Shown here in pieces: positions 22,168 through 29,991 of a stretch of 64,000 nucleotides of DNA (within the stretch, counting starts at the first letter, position 1; each line of letters opens with the position of its first letter). Both the position numbers and the translations under genes were made by a program. Source of the stretch: Sphingomonas aquatilis (GTDB taxonomy: Bacteria > Pseudomonadota > Alphaproteobacteria > Sphingomonadales > Sphingomonadaceae); the NCBI RefSeq assembly GCF_014196115.1, contig NZ_JACIDB010000004.1:124001-188000 (forward strand). Direction: 5' to 3'. A model generated the notes under the pieces. It made no database searches. It worked only from the letters and a program-made list of their open reading frames with translations, and was not told the origin of the DNA.

Positions 22168-23202
22168 TTAGATGACGCGCTGTTCGGCGTTGATGAGCGC
22201 ATCGGTTTCGCGGATCGGCATCTCGCGGTAGCCTTTGATCTCCTTGCCCGCGATTTCCTCAGGCATGAGCCGGATCTTGTTGTCCGACGCACCCGAGTTC
22301 GTGGACAACGCATCGAGCGCTTCCAGCAGATCGCGGTTCATGTAGATCACCGGCTTGATGCCCGTGACGTTGCCGTCCGTGTTCTCGATGAGCGTGTCGC
22401 GGCGGTTCTGCATCTTGTAGTAACCGCGCCGCAGCAGGGCGAAGAGGTCGACGGTGCCGGCCTTCACGGCGTTGATGTCGATGTTCGCGATGCGGACGTT
22501 CTGACGCCAGTCAGCCACCTTCACGCCGATATCCTGGCGGAAGTATTCCTCCTTGGCGAAGTACGGACGATTCTGTTCGTCATAAACGCGCTGAACGCCC
22601 ATGTCCTTGCGCTGCACGCCAGCCGTCGATCCTTCCGGCGTGATGAGGCTGGTGCCGCTCGGACCCCAACCCAAGATCCAGATGGACGTGTTGCTCGAAC
22701 CCGTGCCCCCACCGTCGATGATCTGCGTGGCCGCAGCACCGCCGTTGGTAATCGAGTTGTAGCGCGCCGCGACGCCCTTAAAACGCTCAGGCGTGGTGGC
22801 GGTGTCGGCATAGAAGAAGTTGACCTGCACATCCTGCGCGATGGCTTCCAAGGCGACATTCGCCTCGTCAGCCCGCTCGGCTGCGGGGTTCTTGACCTTC
22901 TCCAGATAGCGCGTGTCGATCGTGGCCAGCCGCTCGACAAAGCCCGTCGTGTCGCGCACCTGCATGGAGGTGCCCTTCGACTGGATGATGCCCTTGTAGA
23001 GCTGGCCCCAGGCGACATCGCCAAGGCCGGTGCGGATGCGGCTGATGTGGCCGGACCCGTCGTTGCAGTCGATGACGTGAGCGTCCTGCATCAGCGGGTT
23101 GAGGCGATGCAGCGCTTCGATTGCGGGGATGACATCCCCGTTGCGATTGGTCGAGGCATAGTGGTCGATGATGCCTCGGAAGCTGTTTCCGATGGTAGCC
23201 AT
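22168..23202 (-). CDS. Major capsid protein (BPP-1 type, HK97 fold)
   Basis: A 344-residue protein in the capsid position between scaffold and cement genes. Blocks such as MATIGNSFRGIIDHYA, GHISRIRTGLGDVAW, RYLEKVKNP and PVIYMNRDLLEALDAL match the capsid family of BPP-1-like podoviruses. No protease gene is seen, so assembly is probably scaffold-directed. Confidence 0.9.
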   Translation of the reverse strand: MATIGNSFRGIIDHYASTNRNGDVIPAIEALHRLNPLMQDAHVIDCNDGSGHISRIRTGLGDVAWGQLYKGIIQSKGTSMQVRDTTGFVERLATIDTRYLEKVKNPAAERADEANVALEAIAQDVQVNFFYADTATTPERFKGVAARYNSITNGGAAATQIIDGGGTGSSNTSIWILGWGPSGTSLITPEGSTAGVQRKDMGVQRVYDEQNRPYFAKEEYFRQDIGVKVADWRQNVRIANIDINAVKAGTVDLFALLRRGYYKMQNRRDTLIENTDGNVTGIKPVIYMNRDLLEALDALSTNSGASDNKIRLMPEEIAGKEIKGYREMPIRETDALINAEQRVI

Positions 23203-23239
23203 GCGGCCTCCGTTGAAGCGATGGGAGGCCTAGCCTCCC

Positions 23240-24199
23240 TCAGTTGCGGGGAACGTCGTCAGGATAGAGCGTCGCCAAGGTGCCGCGGGGCTTGGACTGG
23301 CCAGGCTGGGCGCCGGGGCGCGCTGCGGGCGGAAGTGGCTGTTTGGCTGCCCTCACGGGCTCCATCCGCTTCTTCATCAGCTGGTCGTATTTGTCGGCCT
23401 TGGCCTTCAAATCTCCGATGCGACGAAGCGCGATGATGTCGGCCGCACGTGCCTCTGCCATCACTTCCTTGGGATATCCGAATTCCGCCGCAATGGGCTC
23501 CAGATCAGAAAGGAGCTTTGCGCGCGAGGATGGATCGGACCATTCATCCCCAAATGCGTCTTCCAAAACAGCATGTTCGGCCTGAATTTCGGCTTGCAGC
23601 TGCTGCTGGTAAATAGCCTGCGCGTGGTTTCGCGCCTGCTCAAGCTGCTGCGAAACGCTGTCTCGCTGGGCAACAGCGTATTTGTACGCCGCTTCCTGCT
23701 GAAAGTAAATATCCCTGTGTTCGGGACTGGCAAGCAGGCGCGGGTCCGGCATCGGCGGCAATTCGGGCAGAAACTGCTCCAGTGCCTGCTGGTGATTCTG
23801 CATGATCGTCGTCAGGGCTTGGCGCGCTTCGGACTCCACAGCTTGGCGGGTGTTCGCCGCCTCTCGCGATTTGGTCTGCACGAATTTTTCGCGATCGGCT
23901 TCACGCTTAGCGATGATTTCTTGCGCCTCACGCGGCAGAGACGCAAAGACATCCTTCGCGTCCTTAGCCCAAGACGTCGGCGTATCAATCGTCGGAAGGT
24001 CTACGTCAGCGGGCTCTCCGTCGTCACCAGCATCCGTGGTATCTTGACTGGCTTCGGCCCGGGCGTCCTGCTGCGGCTGACCGTCGGTCGGCTCGATTTG
24101 CGCTTCATCGCCATACATGTCGGTGAGACTGGGGGCCGCGGGCTGTGCGGCGGGCGTCTGCTCACTCGGTGCGACCTCGGTCTGAATATCCATGTCCAT
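23240..24199 (-). CDS. Capsid scaffolding protein
   Basis: A 319-residue acidic, highly helical protein: disordered acidic N-terminus (QDTTDAGDDGEPADVD), long glutamine-rich coiled coil (SVSQQLEQARNHAQAIYQQQ) and a basic C-terminal region (MKKRMEPVRAAKQPLPPAAR). It sits between portal-side genes and capsid, the usual scaffold place. The ATG at 24199 with GAGGAG upstream was chosen; the next ATG at 24193 is equally spaced from the same site, and a GTG lies at 24220. Confidence 0.85.
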   Translation of the reverse strand: MDMDIQTEVAPSEQTPAAQPAAPSLTDMYGDEAQIEPTDGQPQQDARAEASQDTTDAGDDGEPADVDLPTIDTPTSWAKDAKDVFASLPREAQEIIAKREADREKFVQTKSREAANTRQAVESEARQALTTIMQNHQQALEQFLPELPPMPDPRLLASPEHRDIYFQQEAAYKYAVAQRDSVSQQLEQARNHAQAIYQQQLQAEIQAEHAVLEDAFGDEWSDPSSRAKLLSDLEPIAAEFGYPKEVMAEARAADIIALRRIGDLKAKADKYDQLMKKRMEPVRAAKQPLPPAARPGAQPGQSKPRGTLATLYPDDVPRN

Positions 24200-24204
24200 G
24201 CTCC

Positions 24205-24375
24205 TCAAAATGGCTTCCACAGGCGGCGCTTCAGGCGGCGCCGGTCACTTGCGTGTTCGATGGCCTTGTCGCGGGCGGCGCGCTCAGCTGGGTCCATCGC
24301 CGAAACTTGACGGCGCTCTTCCAACAGACGCTCGTAGGCCTCAGCGATGGGTGCGGGGGTGTCAGTAATTGACAT
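24205..24375 (-). CDS. Small charged phage protein (56 aa)
   Basis: MSITDTPAPIAEAYERLLEE followed by RRQVSAMDPAERAARDK and a strongly basic end (RRRLKRRLWKPF). It overlaps the preceding gene by 14 bases and ends just before the scaffold start. A small helical protein between portal and scaffold; function unknown. Confidence 0.55.
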   Translation of the reverse strand: MSITDTPAPIAEAYERLLEERRQVSAMDPAERAARDKAIEHASDRRRLKRRLWKPF

Positions 24376-24676
24376 AGCGACGCTGCTCGGTGTTCAACCG
24401 GGCCATCTGGTCTGCGCGAGCCGCCTCAAACTTCGCTGCGTCGCCATCGGCGATCAGAGCGCGCATCTGAATTTCGATTTGGTCAACTATCTTGAGCGCC
24501 GTGCCCAGCTTCTCGACCATGGCAAGCGGCTCGCCGCGCATTGGATGCTTGGCGACAATCTCCATTAGCTTCTCTGCGTACTCGCTGCGAATCGTCGCCA
24601 GCGCCGGGCCGACGAACTCTTGCATGGCGGCATCGGCGCGCTCTGCACGGGCGAGGCGGGCGGTTTCGTCGCTCAC
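24362..24676 (-). CDS. Small helical phage protein beside the portal
   Basis: A 104-residue, almost entirely helical protein (ARAERADAAMQEFVGPALATIR, LAMVEKLGTALKIVDQIEIQM) overlapping the portal stop by four bases. Similar short proteins occur after portal genes and may help assembly. No recognised domain. Confidence 0.6.
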   Translation of the reverse strand: MSDETARLARAERADAAMQEFVGPALATIRSEYAEKLMEIVAKHPMRGEPLAMVEKLGTALKIVDQIEIQMRALIADGDAAKFEAARADQMARLNTEQRRYVNY

Positions 24677-26880
24677 TTGTCCAAATCTCCACCTGGGCGC
24701 AGGGTAGGAAGGTCAGGCGACTCGCCCTCCGCGCTATCCTCAGCGGAATCCGCCTTCTTCCGCTGCATCTCCTGATCGAACTGGAACCGCTCGACGGCTA
24801 GGCGCATGTCGAAAGCCTGCTTTTCCTGCGCCAAGCCTGCCTCGAACGTCGCGCGATCACGCTCCAGCTCGGACCGCAGCGCTTCCTTTTCGCGAGCCGC
24901 TGCAAGGTCGAATTCCTGCTGCTGCGACGCGAGCGCGTTCTTGGCTTCGTTTTCCTGCTGCTGGATCGTCAGGCGCCCCATCGCCAACTCGTGGGCATGC
25001 TGGTCCTTCGCCTGCTGGGTAGCGGCGTCGGCTTGTGCCTTGGCGACCTCGGGGTCCTGCTTCTCGGGCGCGGGGCCAAGATCGGCAGGGTTCAGCACGT
25101 AATCCGACGGCGATCCCAGTCCGCTATCCTGCACGAAGCCGCGGACGTTCTGATATACCTGCTCTTCGCTGACGATCCGACCGCCGGCCATGACGATGCC
25201 CTGCTGGATCTGGAACAGCTGCTGGCGAAGCGCTATCTTCTGATCCTTGTTGCCCGTGCCGATGCCGACATTGATGTTCATGTCGATCTCTTCGGGCCAC
25301 TTGCGCGGGTCGATCGTGCGGTACTTGCCCTCGATCTTCATGCGGAACGGCTGGCCGAATTTGCGCATAAGGCGGTATCGCTTGGCGAAAATGCTGGCGA
25401 CGATGCCCTCGGCAAAGTTCCGAGTGATATACAGCTCGATCTGCTGCGACTGGGCCATGAGCATGCCCATGCCGGTCGCCGTCTTGTTCATCGTGTCGGG
25501 GTTCAGACCCTGCGACTGACGCGTAACACCGGTGCGACTTTCCCGCTCGGCGCTCATCATTTCCATGCCCTGGAAGGCGATGGCGCTGGTGTCGGTTTGC
25601 GTGAACGGCTGCGGGGGCAGATTGCCCTTGTAGCGGATCAGGCCGCCTGGCCGGACGGTCAGCAGGTCATCGATCGTGTCGACCGTCATAGCCTCTTCAG
25701 CAACCGCGACACGTGGCGCCGTGGCCAAGTACTGGCTATCCAGCCCCGATCGCAGCAGCACCGATCGAATGCGCTGGATGTCCATCGTCTTGTCGGCCGT
25801 GCTGTCGCCAACGAGGCGGTGCGAGGCGGGGAAGGGTGACCAGATGGAGTACGGCTGCTCATCCACCTCCATAACATTCAGGATGACGTTGCCGACGCGG
25901 TGGACGAACAGACGCTCAGCGATGCCATCACCGTTCAGGTCGTAGAGGGGGTATTCCTCTTCCAGCCAGAACATGCGGTTGGCGCCGGTGCGACGGCCGA
26001 CGCTGTTGGTATCGTTGCTGCGATCGGCATCACGTGCCTTCTCGACCTGTTCGCCGCCCCCACCATTGCTAGGCAATGCGTCGAGAACATCGGGGTCGTA
26101 GCCCAGCTTGACCAAATCGCTGTACGACTTGCGCATGCGCTCGCCGACATAGGCTGCCTCATCCAGATCATCGGCATCCGGCGAGACGCGAAAATACTCG
26201 TTCGGCACGGCGCGGTCACGAAACAGCGGTGGCTGCGGGATGGCCAAGGTCACATCCCACAGCGGAGACTGCATGGTCGCTTCCCAACCCGGCTCGACGC
26301 CAGTCATTTCCACGACTTCCATGCCGCTGACGAAGTATCCCTCCGGCCGCTCCTCAATCTCTTCTGCCGTGACCCGGCGCTGCTCATGCAAAGACGGCTG
26401 GGGCTCAGCAAACGTCTTGACGATGCCGGTTTTCTCCAGCTTACCGGCCTTCAGCGCATCGTGCAGGATGCGATAGCCCTTCTGCTTGCGCAGGAAGTGG
26501 TAGCGGACCGCTGCGGTGGCTTCTTCACCATAGTCCACCATAACCGGCGCACCTTGCGTCGGCTCGCCGTTCTCGTCGGGCGGGCCGGGCTTGGTGACAG
26601 GCTCACCATCGTCACCGATCTGCGGCTCTGGCTCGCTCTCGAACTCAACGGCCTTGCCGCTGGCCAGAATGGTGTTGAGGATGCCGACTAGCGACGTGTC
26701 GACCACTTCGGCGACATCACGCGTCACAGCTTGGCTGCGGCCCTCGACTTCGTCACCGTAGGGCTTGCCCTGATAGAACGCGAGCGAGGTTGCACGAGCG
26801 TCTTCCAGCGCCGTGTCATAGCCGCGCTGTTGCTCGCTGCGGAGGAATTGCAGGAACTCTTCGGGCACCTCAATCGCCAT
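24673..26880 (-). CDS. Portal protein
   Basis: A 735-residue protein, near the 725 residues of P22 portal. The core YDTALEDARATSLAFYQG, RSQAVTRDVAEVVD, GILNTILASGKAVEF and TGVTRQSQGLNPDTMNKTA is the portal pattern of P22/BPP-1-like podoviruses. The last 130 residues form a glutamine-rich coiled coil (LASQQQEFDLAAAREKEAL) that fits the barrel. It follows terminase directly (one-base overlap) and forms the DNA entry vertex. Confidence 0.92.
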   Translation of the reverse strand: MAIEVPEEFLQFLRSEQQRGYDTALEDARATSLAFYQGKPYGDEVEGRSQAVTRDVAEVVDTSLVGILNTILASGKAVEFESEPEPQIGDDGEPVTKPGPPDENGEPTQGAPVMVDYGEEATAAVRYHFLRKQKGYRILHDALKAGKLEKTGIVKTFAEPQPSLHEQRRVTAEEIEERPEGYFVSGMEVVEMTGVEPGWEATMQSPLWDVTLAIPQPPLFRDRAVPNEYFRVSPDADDLDEAAYVGERMRKSYSDLVKLGYDPDVLDALPSNGGGGEQVEKARDADRSNDTNSVGRRTGANRMFWLEEEYPLYDLNGDGIAERLFVHRVGNVILNVMEVDEQPYSIWSPFPASHRLVGDSTADKTMDIQRIRSVLLRSGLDSQYLATAPRVAVAEEAMTVDTIDDLLTVRPGGLIRYKGNLPPQPFTQTDTSAIAFQGMEMMSAERESRTGVTRQSQGLNPDTMNKTATGMGMLMAQSQQIELYITRNFAEGIVASIFAKRYRLMRKFGQPFRMKIEGKYRTIDPRKWPEEIDMNINVGIGTGNKDQKIALRQQLFQIQQGIVMAGGRIVSEEQVYQNVRGFVQDSGLGSPSDYVLNPADLGPAPEKQDPEVAKAQADAATQQAKDQHAHELAMGRLTIQQQENEAKNALASQQQEFDLAAAREKEALRSELERDRATFEAGLAQEKQAFDMRLAVERFQFDQEMQRKKADSAEDSAEGESPDLPTLRPGGDLDK

Positions 26881-28205
26881 CAGACGATCCCCCTCGATAG
26901 CTGTGAATAGTCGATGGTGCGGGCAGGCTCGCGGTCACGGGGCTTGCCAATGGCGAAGGTGCGGAAGGCGTCGGCTGGGTCGCTTGCCCAATCGTGCAGC
27001 GGTGTGTCGCGATAGGCGCGCAGCTTCTCGTCCCAGATGCGGCGATAGGCCCGTAGAGCATCAACGCCCTTCTCAGTCTTCGCTTTATCGAAGTAGCAGA
27101 GTGGCAGGATCTGCCGGACCTCGTTGATGTCGTTGGCGACACTGGCCGTACGCGGAACAATTCGAATGCCGGTCAGACCCATGGACCCGGCAGTGTCGGC
27201 GATCGAGCCGGTAGCGCTGACCAGATGCTCGTTCTCGGCATCGTGGGGCATCAGATGCTCGCCATAGTTGTACGGTTTGGCGCGCAGTTCCTTCACATAC
27301 CAGTCGATGCCGACGCTCGTGTTGACGAGGTAGTCGATGATCGCCCAGCCGGTGCCATAGCGCTGCACAAACCAAATCGCCGTCTGGTCGTTTCGGCCCA
27401 GGTCCCACGCAGTGTGGACTTGGGCCTGCGGGTTGTATGGCACGGCGGTAATGCGCCCGTCCGCTTCAAGCCGATCAATGATCTTAGCGTAGTAGGCACC
27501 AGGCAGACCGGCGCTGAAGCTGGTCATGTACTCCTGCTGGTAGATGGCGTCGCCGTCGTCTTCGCCGCGCTCCTGAATGATTTCGGCCCGCTCGTTCGCG
27601 AGCGCATCTGTGTCAAAAACGGTCGTATCGTTAGCCGTTAGCCGCTCGGCAAACCAATCATCGGATGCCTTGCCCATCTCGTACATGCGATAAGCATGGT
27701 TGCGCCCACGCGGGGTGGTGATGAACATCGCCCAGCCGCCGTTCTCCAGCAGAATAGGGCGGATTAGTGACCATGCCTGTGGATTGGAGAGAGCCCATTC
27801 TGAAAACACGACGCCGATCGGCGGTGTGCCGACCAGCGCATCGTAGTTGTCCGATCCGATGACCTGCCACGTCGAGCCCGACTTGAACTCTATGAACATC
27901 TCATCATCACGAGTGCGTTTTCGAACGGCTGCCGGGAATGCGTCGTCAATCCGCCTGCGGCCGGTATGCGGGTTCACCGCGTTCCAGATCGCTTTCCGAG
28001 CTTGGTTCTGCTGTGGAAGCAGGTGCCAATATACACCGACGCGCTCATGGGCGGCGCAGGCAGTGTAATGCAGCGCGACATCGTCCTTGCCGTGCCTGCG
28101 GGGCCAAATAGCAATGGCCCGCTTGCCACCCGCGTGCATGTACCGCCACAGCTTGTGCTGGTACTCTCGTGGCGACCATTGATGCGGGAGGCTTACCTCA
28201 GGCAT
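26880..28205 (-). CDS. Terminase large subunit
   Basis: A 441-residue packaging motor. The ATPase has an adenine-binding opener (SPREYQHKLWRYM), Walker A variant WPRRHGKDD near residue 37 and Walker B-like GVVFSEWA near residue 135. The nuclease domain starts with TAWDLGRNDQTAIWF (first metal Asp) and ends DPADAFRTFAIG. It overlaps the small-subunit-like gene upstream. Confidence 0.93.
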   Translation of the reverse strand: MPEVSLPHQWSPREYQHKLWRYMHAGGKRAIAIWPRRHGKDDVALHYTACAAHERVGVYWHLLPQQNQARKAIWNAVNPHTGRRRIDDAFPAAVRKRTRDDEMFIEFKSGSTWQVIGSDNYDALVGTPPIGVVFSEWALSNPQAWSLIRPILLENGGWAMFITTPRGRNHAYRMYEMGKASDDWFAERLTANDTTVFDTDALANERAEIIQERGEDDGDAIYQQEYMTSFSAGLPGAYYAKIIDRLEADGRITAVPYNPQAQVHTAWDLGRNDQTAIWFVQRYGTGWAIIDYLVNTSVGIDWYVKELRAKPYNYGEHLMPHDAENEHLVSATGSIADTAGSMGLTGIRIVPRTASVANDINEVRQILPLCYFDKAKTEKGVDALRAYRRIWDEKLRAYRDTPLHDWASDPADAFRTFAIGKPRDREPARTIDYSQLSRGIV

Positions 28206-28500
28206 CAGGCTTCACAATCTTGATGACCAACGGCTCGCCGTCATCACCGGCAAGCTGCATTGGAAGAACCTTGCCCAGAAGCGGCAGGAAGCCTTTTGGA
28301 TAATCGGTAGCCTGCTTGACCAGATATCCGACTAGGCCGCCTTCCTCGCCATCGCCGCCAGCTTTGATAGCGGCCTGAATGATCGCATCCTTAAGCAGCG
28401 CAGTAGTCTTATTCGGCGCGCCTTTCGGGCGACCTTTACCCTTCTGCTCCTCGAAGGCCTCGCTCCGTATTCCATCCGTATTTTGCGGGGCGCCATCCAT
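28198..28500 (-). CDS. Terminase small subunit-like protein
   Basis: A 100-residue basic protein with the opener KGRPKGAPNKTTALLKDAI found in many phage proteins preceding TerL, followed by a helix and LPLLGKVLPMQLAGDDGEP. It overlaps TerL by eight bases. Role as DNA-recognition subunit is inferred from position and size. Confidence 0.7.
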   Translation of the reverse strand: MDGAPQNTDGIRSEAFEEQKGKGRPKGAPNKTTALLKDAIIQAAIKAGGDGEEGGLVGYLVKQATDYPKGFLPLLGKVLPMQLAGDDGEPLVIKIVKPDA

Positions 28501-28513
28501 AGCACCCGACCAA

Positions 28514-28732
28514 TTACACCCGAGCGCAGGCGCTTTTTAGTGACGAAAGTCGATTGCCCAGCACATAGTTGCGGCGTCGGGTACGCAGGCGCTCGCGACC
28601 AGTCTGATCTGCCCACTGTGCAATTTTGCGCGGATTCGTTCCGTAGTGGTCGGCACACTCCCAGCCCATGACCTCGAAAACCTCTTCGAAGTCGTCAGGC
28701 CGGGGGCGTGGAGGGCGACCGAGCATGCCCAT
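28514..28732 (-). CDS. Small phage protein, possible HTH
   Basis: A 72-residue basic protein: RPRPDDFEEVFEVMGW, then WECADHYGTNPRKIAQW and an arginine-rich end (RTRRRNYVLGNRL). The YGTNPRKIAQW part resembles a helix-turn-helix used by small phage regulators. It may be the real DNA-binding terminase partner. Confidence 0.6.
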   Translation of the reverse strand: MGMLGRPPRPRPDDFEEVFEVMGWECADHYGTNPRKIAQWADQTGRERLRTRRRNYVLGNRLSSLKSACARV

Positions 28733-28735
28733 GGC

Positions 28736-28909
28736 CTACTCTCCCCGATCGTTGGTGTGGGTGGGGTGGGCGACCGGATGGATCGCGAAATAAGGCGCAA
28801 GGAAAGCCGAAACCGGCGCTAGGCTATACGCATATGGTCCGCGCGCCACTTCGCGCTGTACGGTGCCTTTTCGGCAGGATTTGACCACCTTCGTCTGTTG
28901 GGTCGTCAT
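28736..28909 (-). CDS. Small phage protein (57 aa)
   Basis: Starts MTTQQTKVVKSCRKGTV at 28909 and ends HTNDRGE just before the next ATG. A hydrophobic/aromatic middle (YAYSLAPVSAFLAPYF) may associate with membrane. An 11-codon mini-ORF links it to the upstream gene. Unknown role. Confidence 0.5.
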   Translation of the reverse strand: MTTQQTKVVKSCRKGTVQREVARGPYAYSLAPVSAFLAPYFAIHPVAHPTHTNDRGE

Positions 28910-28937
28910 GCTGCGTCTCCCGAATGTGTGTGGCTGG

Positions 28938-29102
28938 TCATAGGGGGCGCCTCCATGACTGCATGCGCGCATCCCGGCCGAAGAACGGATTGGTGATCTG
29001 GTAAAAGTCGATGCCGGTTTCGCCCCTGTCCTCAGCGAAAGCCCAGACCCGCTCAGGCCGTTGATCCAGCCGGCGGACGCGGACGTAAGCGTTCTTCCTC
29101 AT
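28938..29102 (-). CDS. Small basic phage protein (54 aa)
   Basis: MRKNAYVRVRRLDQRPERVW, then FAEDRGETGIDFYQITNPFF and a basic end. ATG overlaps the upstream stop (ATGA). Looks like a compact beta-type domain. Unknown role. Confidence 0.55.
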   Translation of the reverse strand: MRKNAYVRVRRLDQRPERVWAFAEDRGETGIDFYQITNPFFGRDARMQSWRRPL

Positions 29103-29332
29103 GCGCCTTCCCCCTCTCCCGCGGGCTTCGTATCGGTGGGGGTCAGAGTTCCCTCATGCGCACCGATTTCGATCGCGTCGGCAATCTCATAGTAGGCCCG
29201 CCAGTCAGTGCCGTGCTTCTTGCTGTCTCCAGTAGCGCGCAGCCAAGCGACAACGGTTTCGCGCTCGGTCTGCTCGCCCATGAAGCGTGCCAGCTTTTGC
29301 AGCACGTCGCCCGTATGCTTCTCTCCCATCAC
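29099..29332 (-). CDS. Small phage protein (77 aa)
   Basis: MMGEKHTGDVLQKLARFMGE followed by ETVVAWLRATGDSKKHG and a disordered acidic end. Helical N-terminal half. Four-base overlaps on both sides place it in the same transcript as the terminase genes. Not recognised. Confidence 0.55.
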   Translation of the reverse strand: MMGEKHTGDVLQKLARFMGEQTERETVVAWLRATGDSKKHGTDWRAYYEIADAIEIGAHEGTLTPTDTKPAGEGEGA

Positions 29333-29580
29333 TTCCTCCCGGTGTCAGGGTTGGCAGACCGGCTATTGGCTTGTTGAAGGCGCGCACGAACGGCGAGGCC
29401 GAACGCCGTCATCCTCCACCGCTTAGGCTTGCTAGGTTCGCGCTCCACAATTCCGAAGAGCGGCCACGAAAATGCCTGCTCTGGCGTCAGGTTCTTTGTC
29501 GGCATAACCAACAGCCGATCGACGTGCTTAGCCTGAGATGCGGCCAGAGCCACGTCGCCAAGCGAAAAGTCTTCCGCCAT
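29329..29580 (-). CDS. Small phage protein, winged-helix-like
   Basis: An 83-residue protein from MAEDFSLGDVALAASQA at 29580, with GGAGG eight bases upstream. The C-terminal WRMTAFGLAVRARLQQA resembles the final wing and helix of short phage winged-helix proteins, such as the one at 43660-43974 (WRLTPLGLAVRAHLL). A regulatory role is inferred. Confidence 0.6.
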   Translation of the reverse strand: MAEDFSLGDVALAASQAKHVDRLLVMPTKNLTPEQAFSWPLFGIVEREPSKPKRWRMTAFGLAVRARLQQANSRSANPDTGRK

Positions 29581-29582
29581 CT

Positions 29583-29732
29583 TCACTTCCTCCCGATATG
29601 CAAATGGATGAACCCGGCCGCGGTAGGGGCGGGGATGTCGTACTTGCCCGCGAGCTTGGCGGTGTCGGCGCGGGCAATCGCTGCCGGGTCCGCCTTCAGC
29701 ATGGCGACGATGAAGGGGGTGAGGCCGGTCAT
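29583..29732 (-). CDS. Small phage protein (49 aa), first gene of the late operon
   Basis: MTGLTPFIVAMLKADPAAIA then DTAKLAGKYDIPAPTAAGF. The pattern AxLAxKYxIP-x-x-xAxG is a short helix-turn-helix seen in small phage proteins. It follows the regulatory gap 29733-29991 and has few alternatives for a start. Confidence 0.55.
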   Translation of the reverse strand: MTGLTPFIVAMLKADPAAIARADTAKLAGKYDIPAPTAAGFIHLHIGRK

Positions 29733-29991
29733 GGATGGGGCCTCACAGACCCTACCCCGAAACTTCCCACAGCCTTTTTATGGATATGGCAGAAACGGCG
29801 GAAATCAGCCGTTTTTACCTTTTCCATATGATAGTTATACCCTAGGTGTGTGAGGAGGGTATAAAAGGGGACTGAAACCCACAGGAAACGGCCATTTTTG
29901 GCCACACACACACCGTCTGTAATGGACGTGTGAGGACGCGTGAGCGTGTGAGGAATGACAGACCTCACCGGCATATGTGTGTGAGGCAGGA
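29733..29991. promoter_or_regulatory. Repeat-rich regulatory gap between late and early leftward genes
   Basis: No gene in 259 bases. Four direct GTGTGAGG repeats lie at 29848-29855, 29928-29935, 29946-29953 and 29979-29986. A perfect 9-bp inverted repeat TTATACCCT/AGGGTATAA (29835-29843, 29856-29864) encloses the first repeat. AAACGGC-n8-GCCGTTTTT (about 29791-29814) is a terminator-like hairpin with a T run on the plus strand, and GGCCA-TTTT-TGGCC is a further palindrome near 29890. This could hold the late promoter with activator sites, or replication iterons beside the helicase gene. Confidence 0.6.

Noticed and set aside
29848-29986. CRISPR array
   Set aside because: The GTGTGAGG repeats are only 8 bases and irregularly spaced (18, 33 and 80 bases), with no cas genes.
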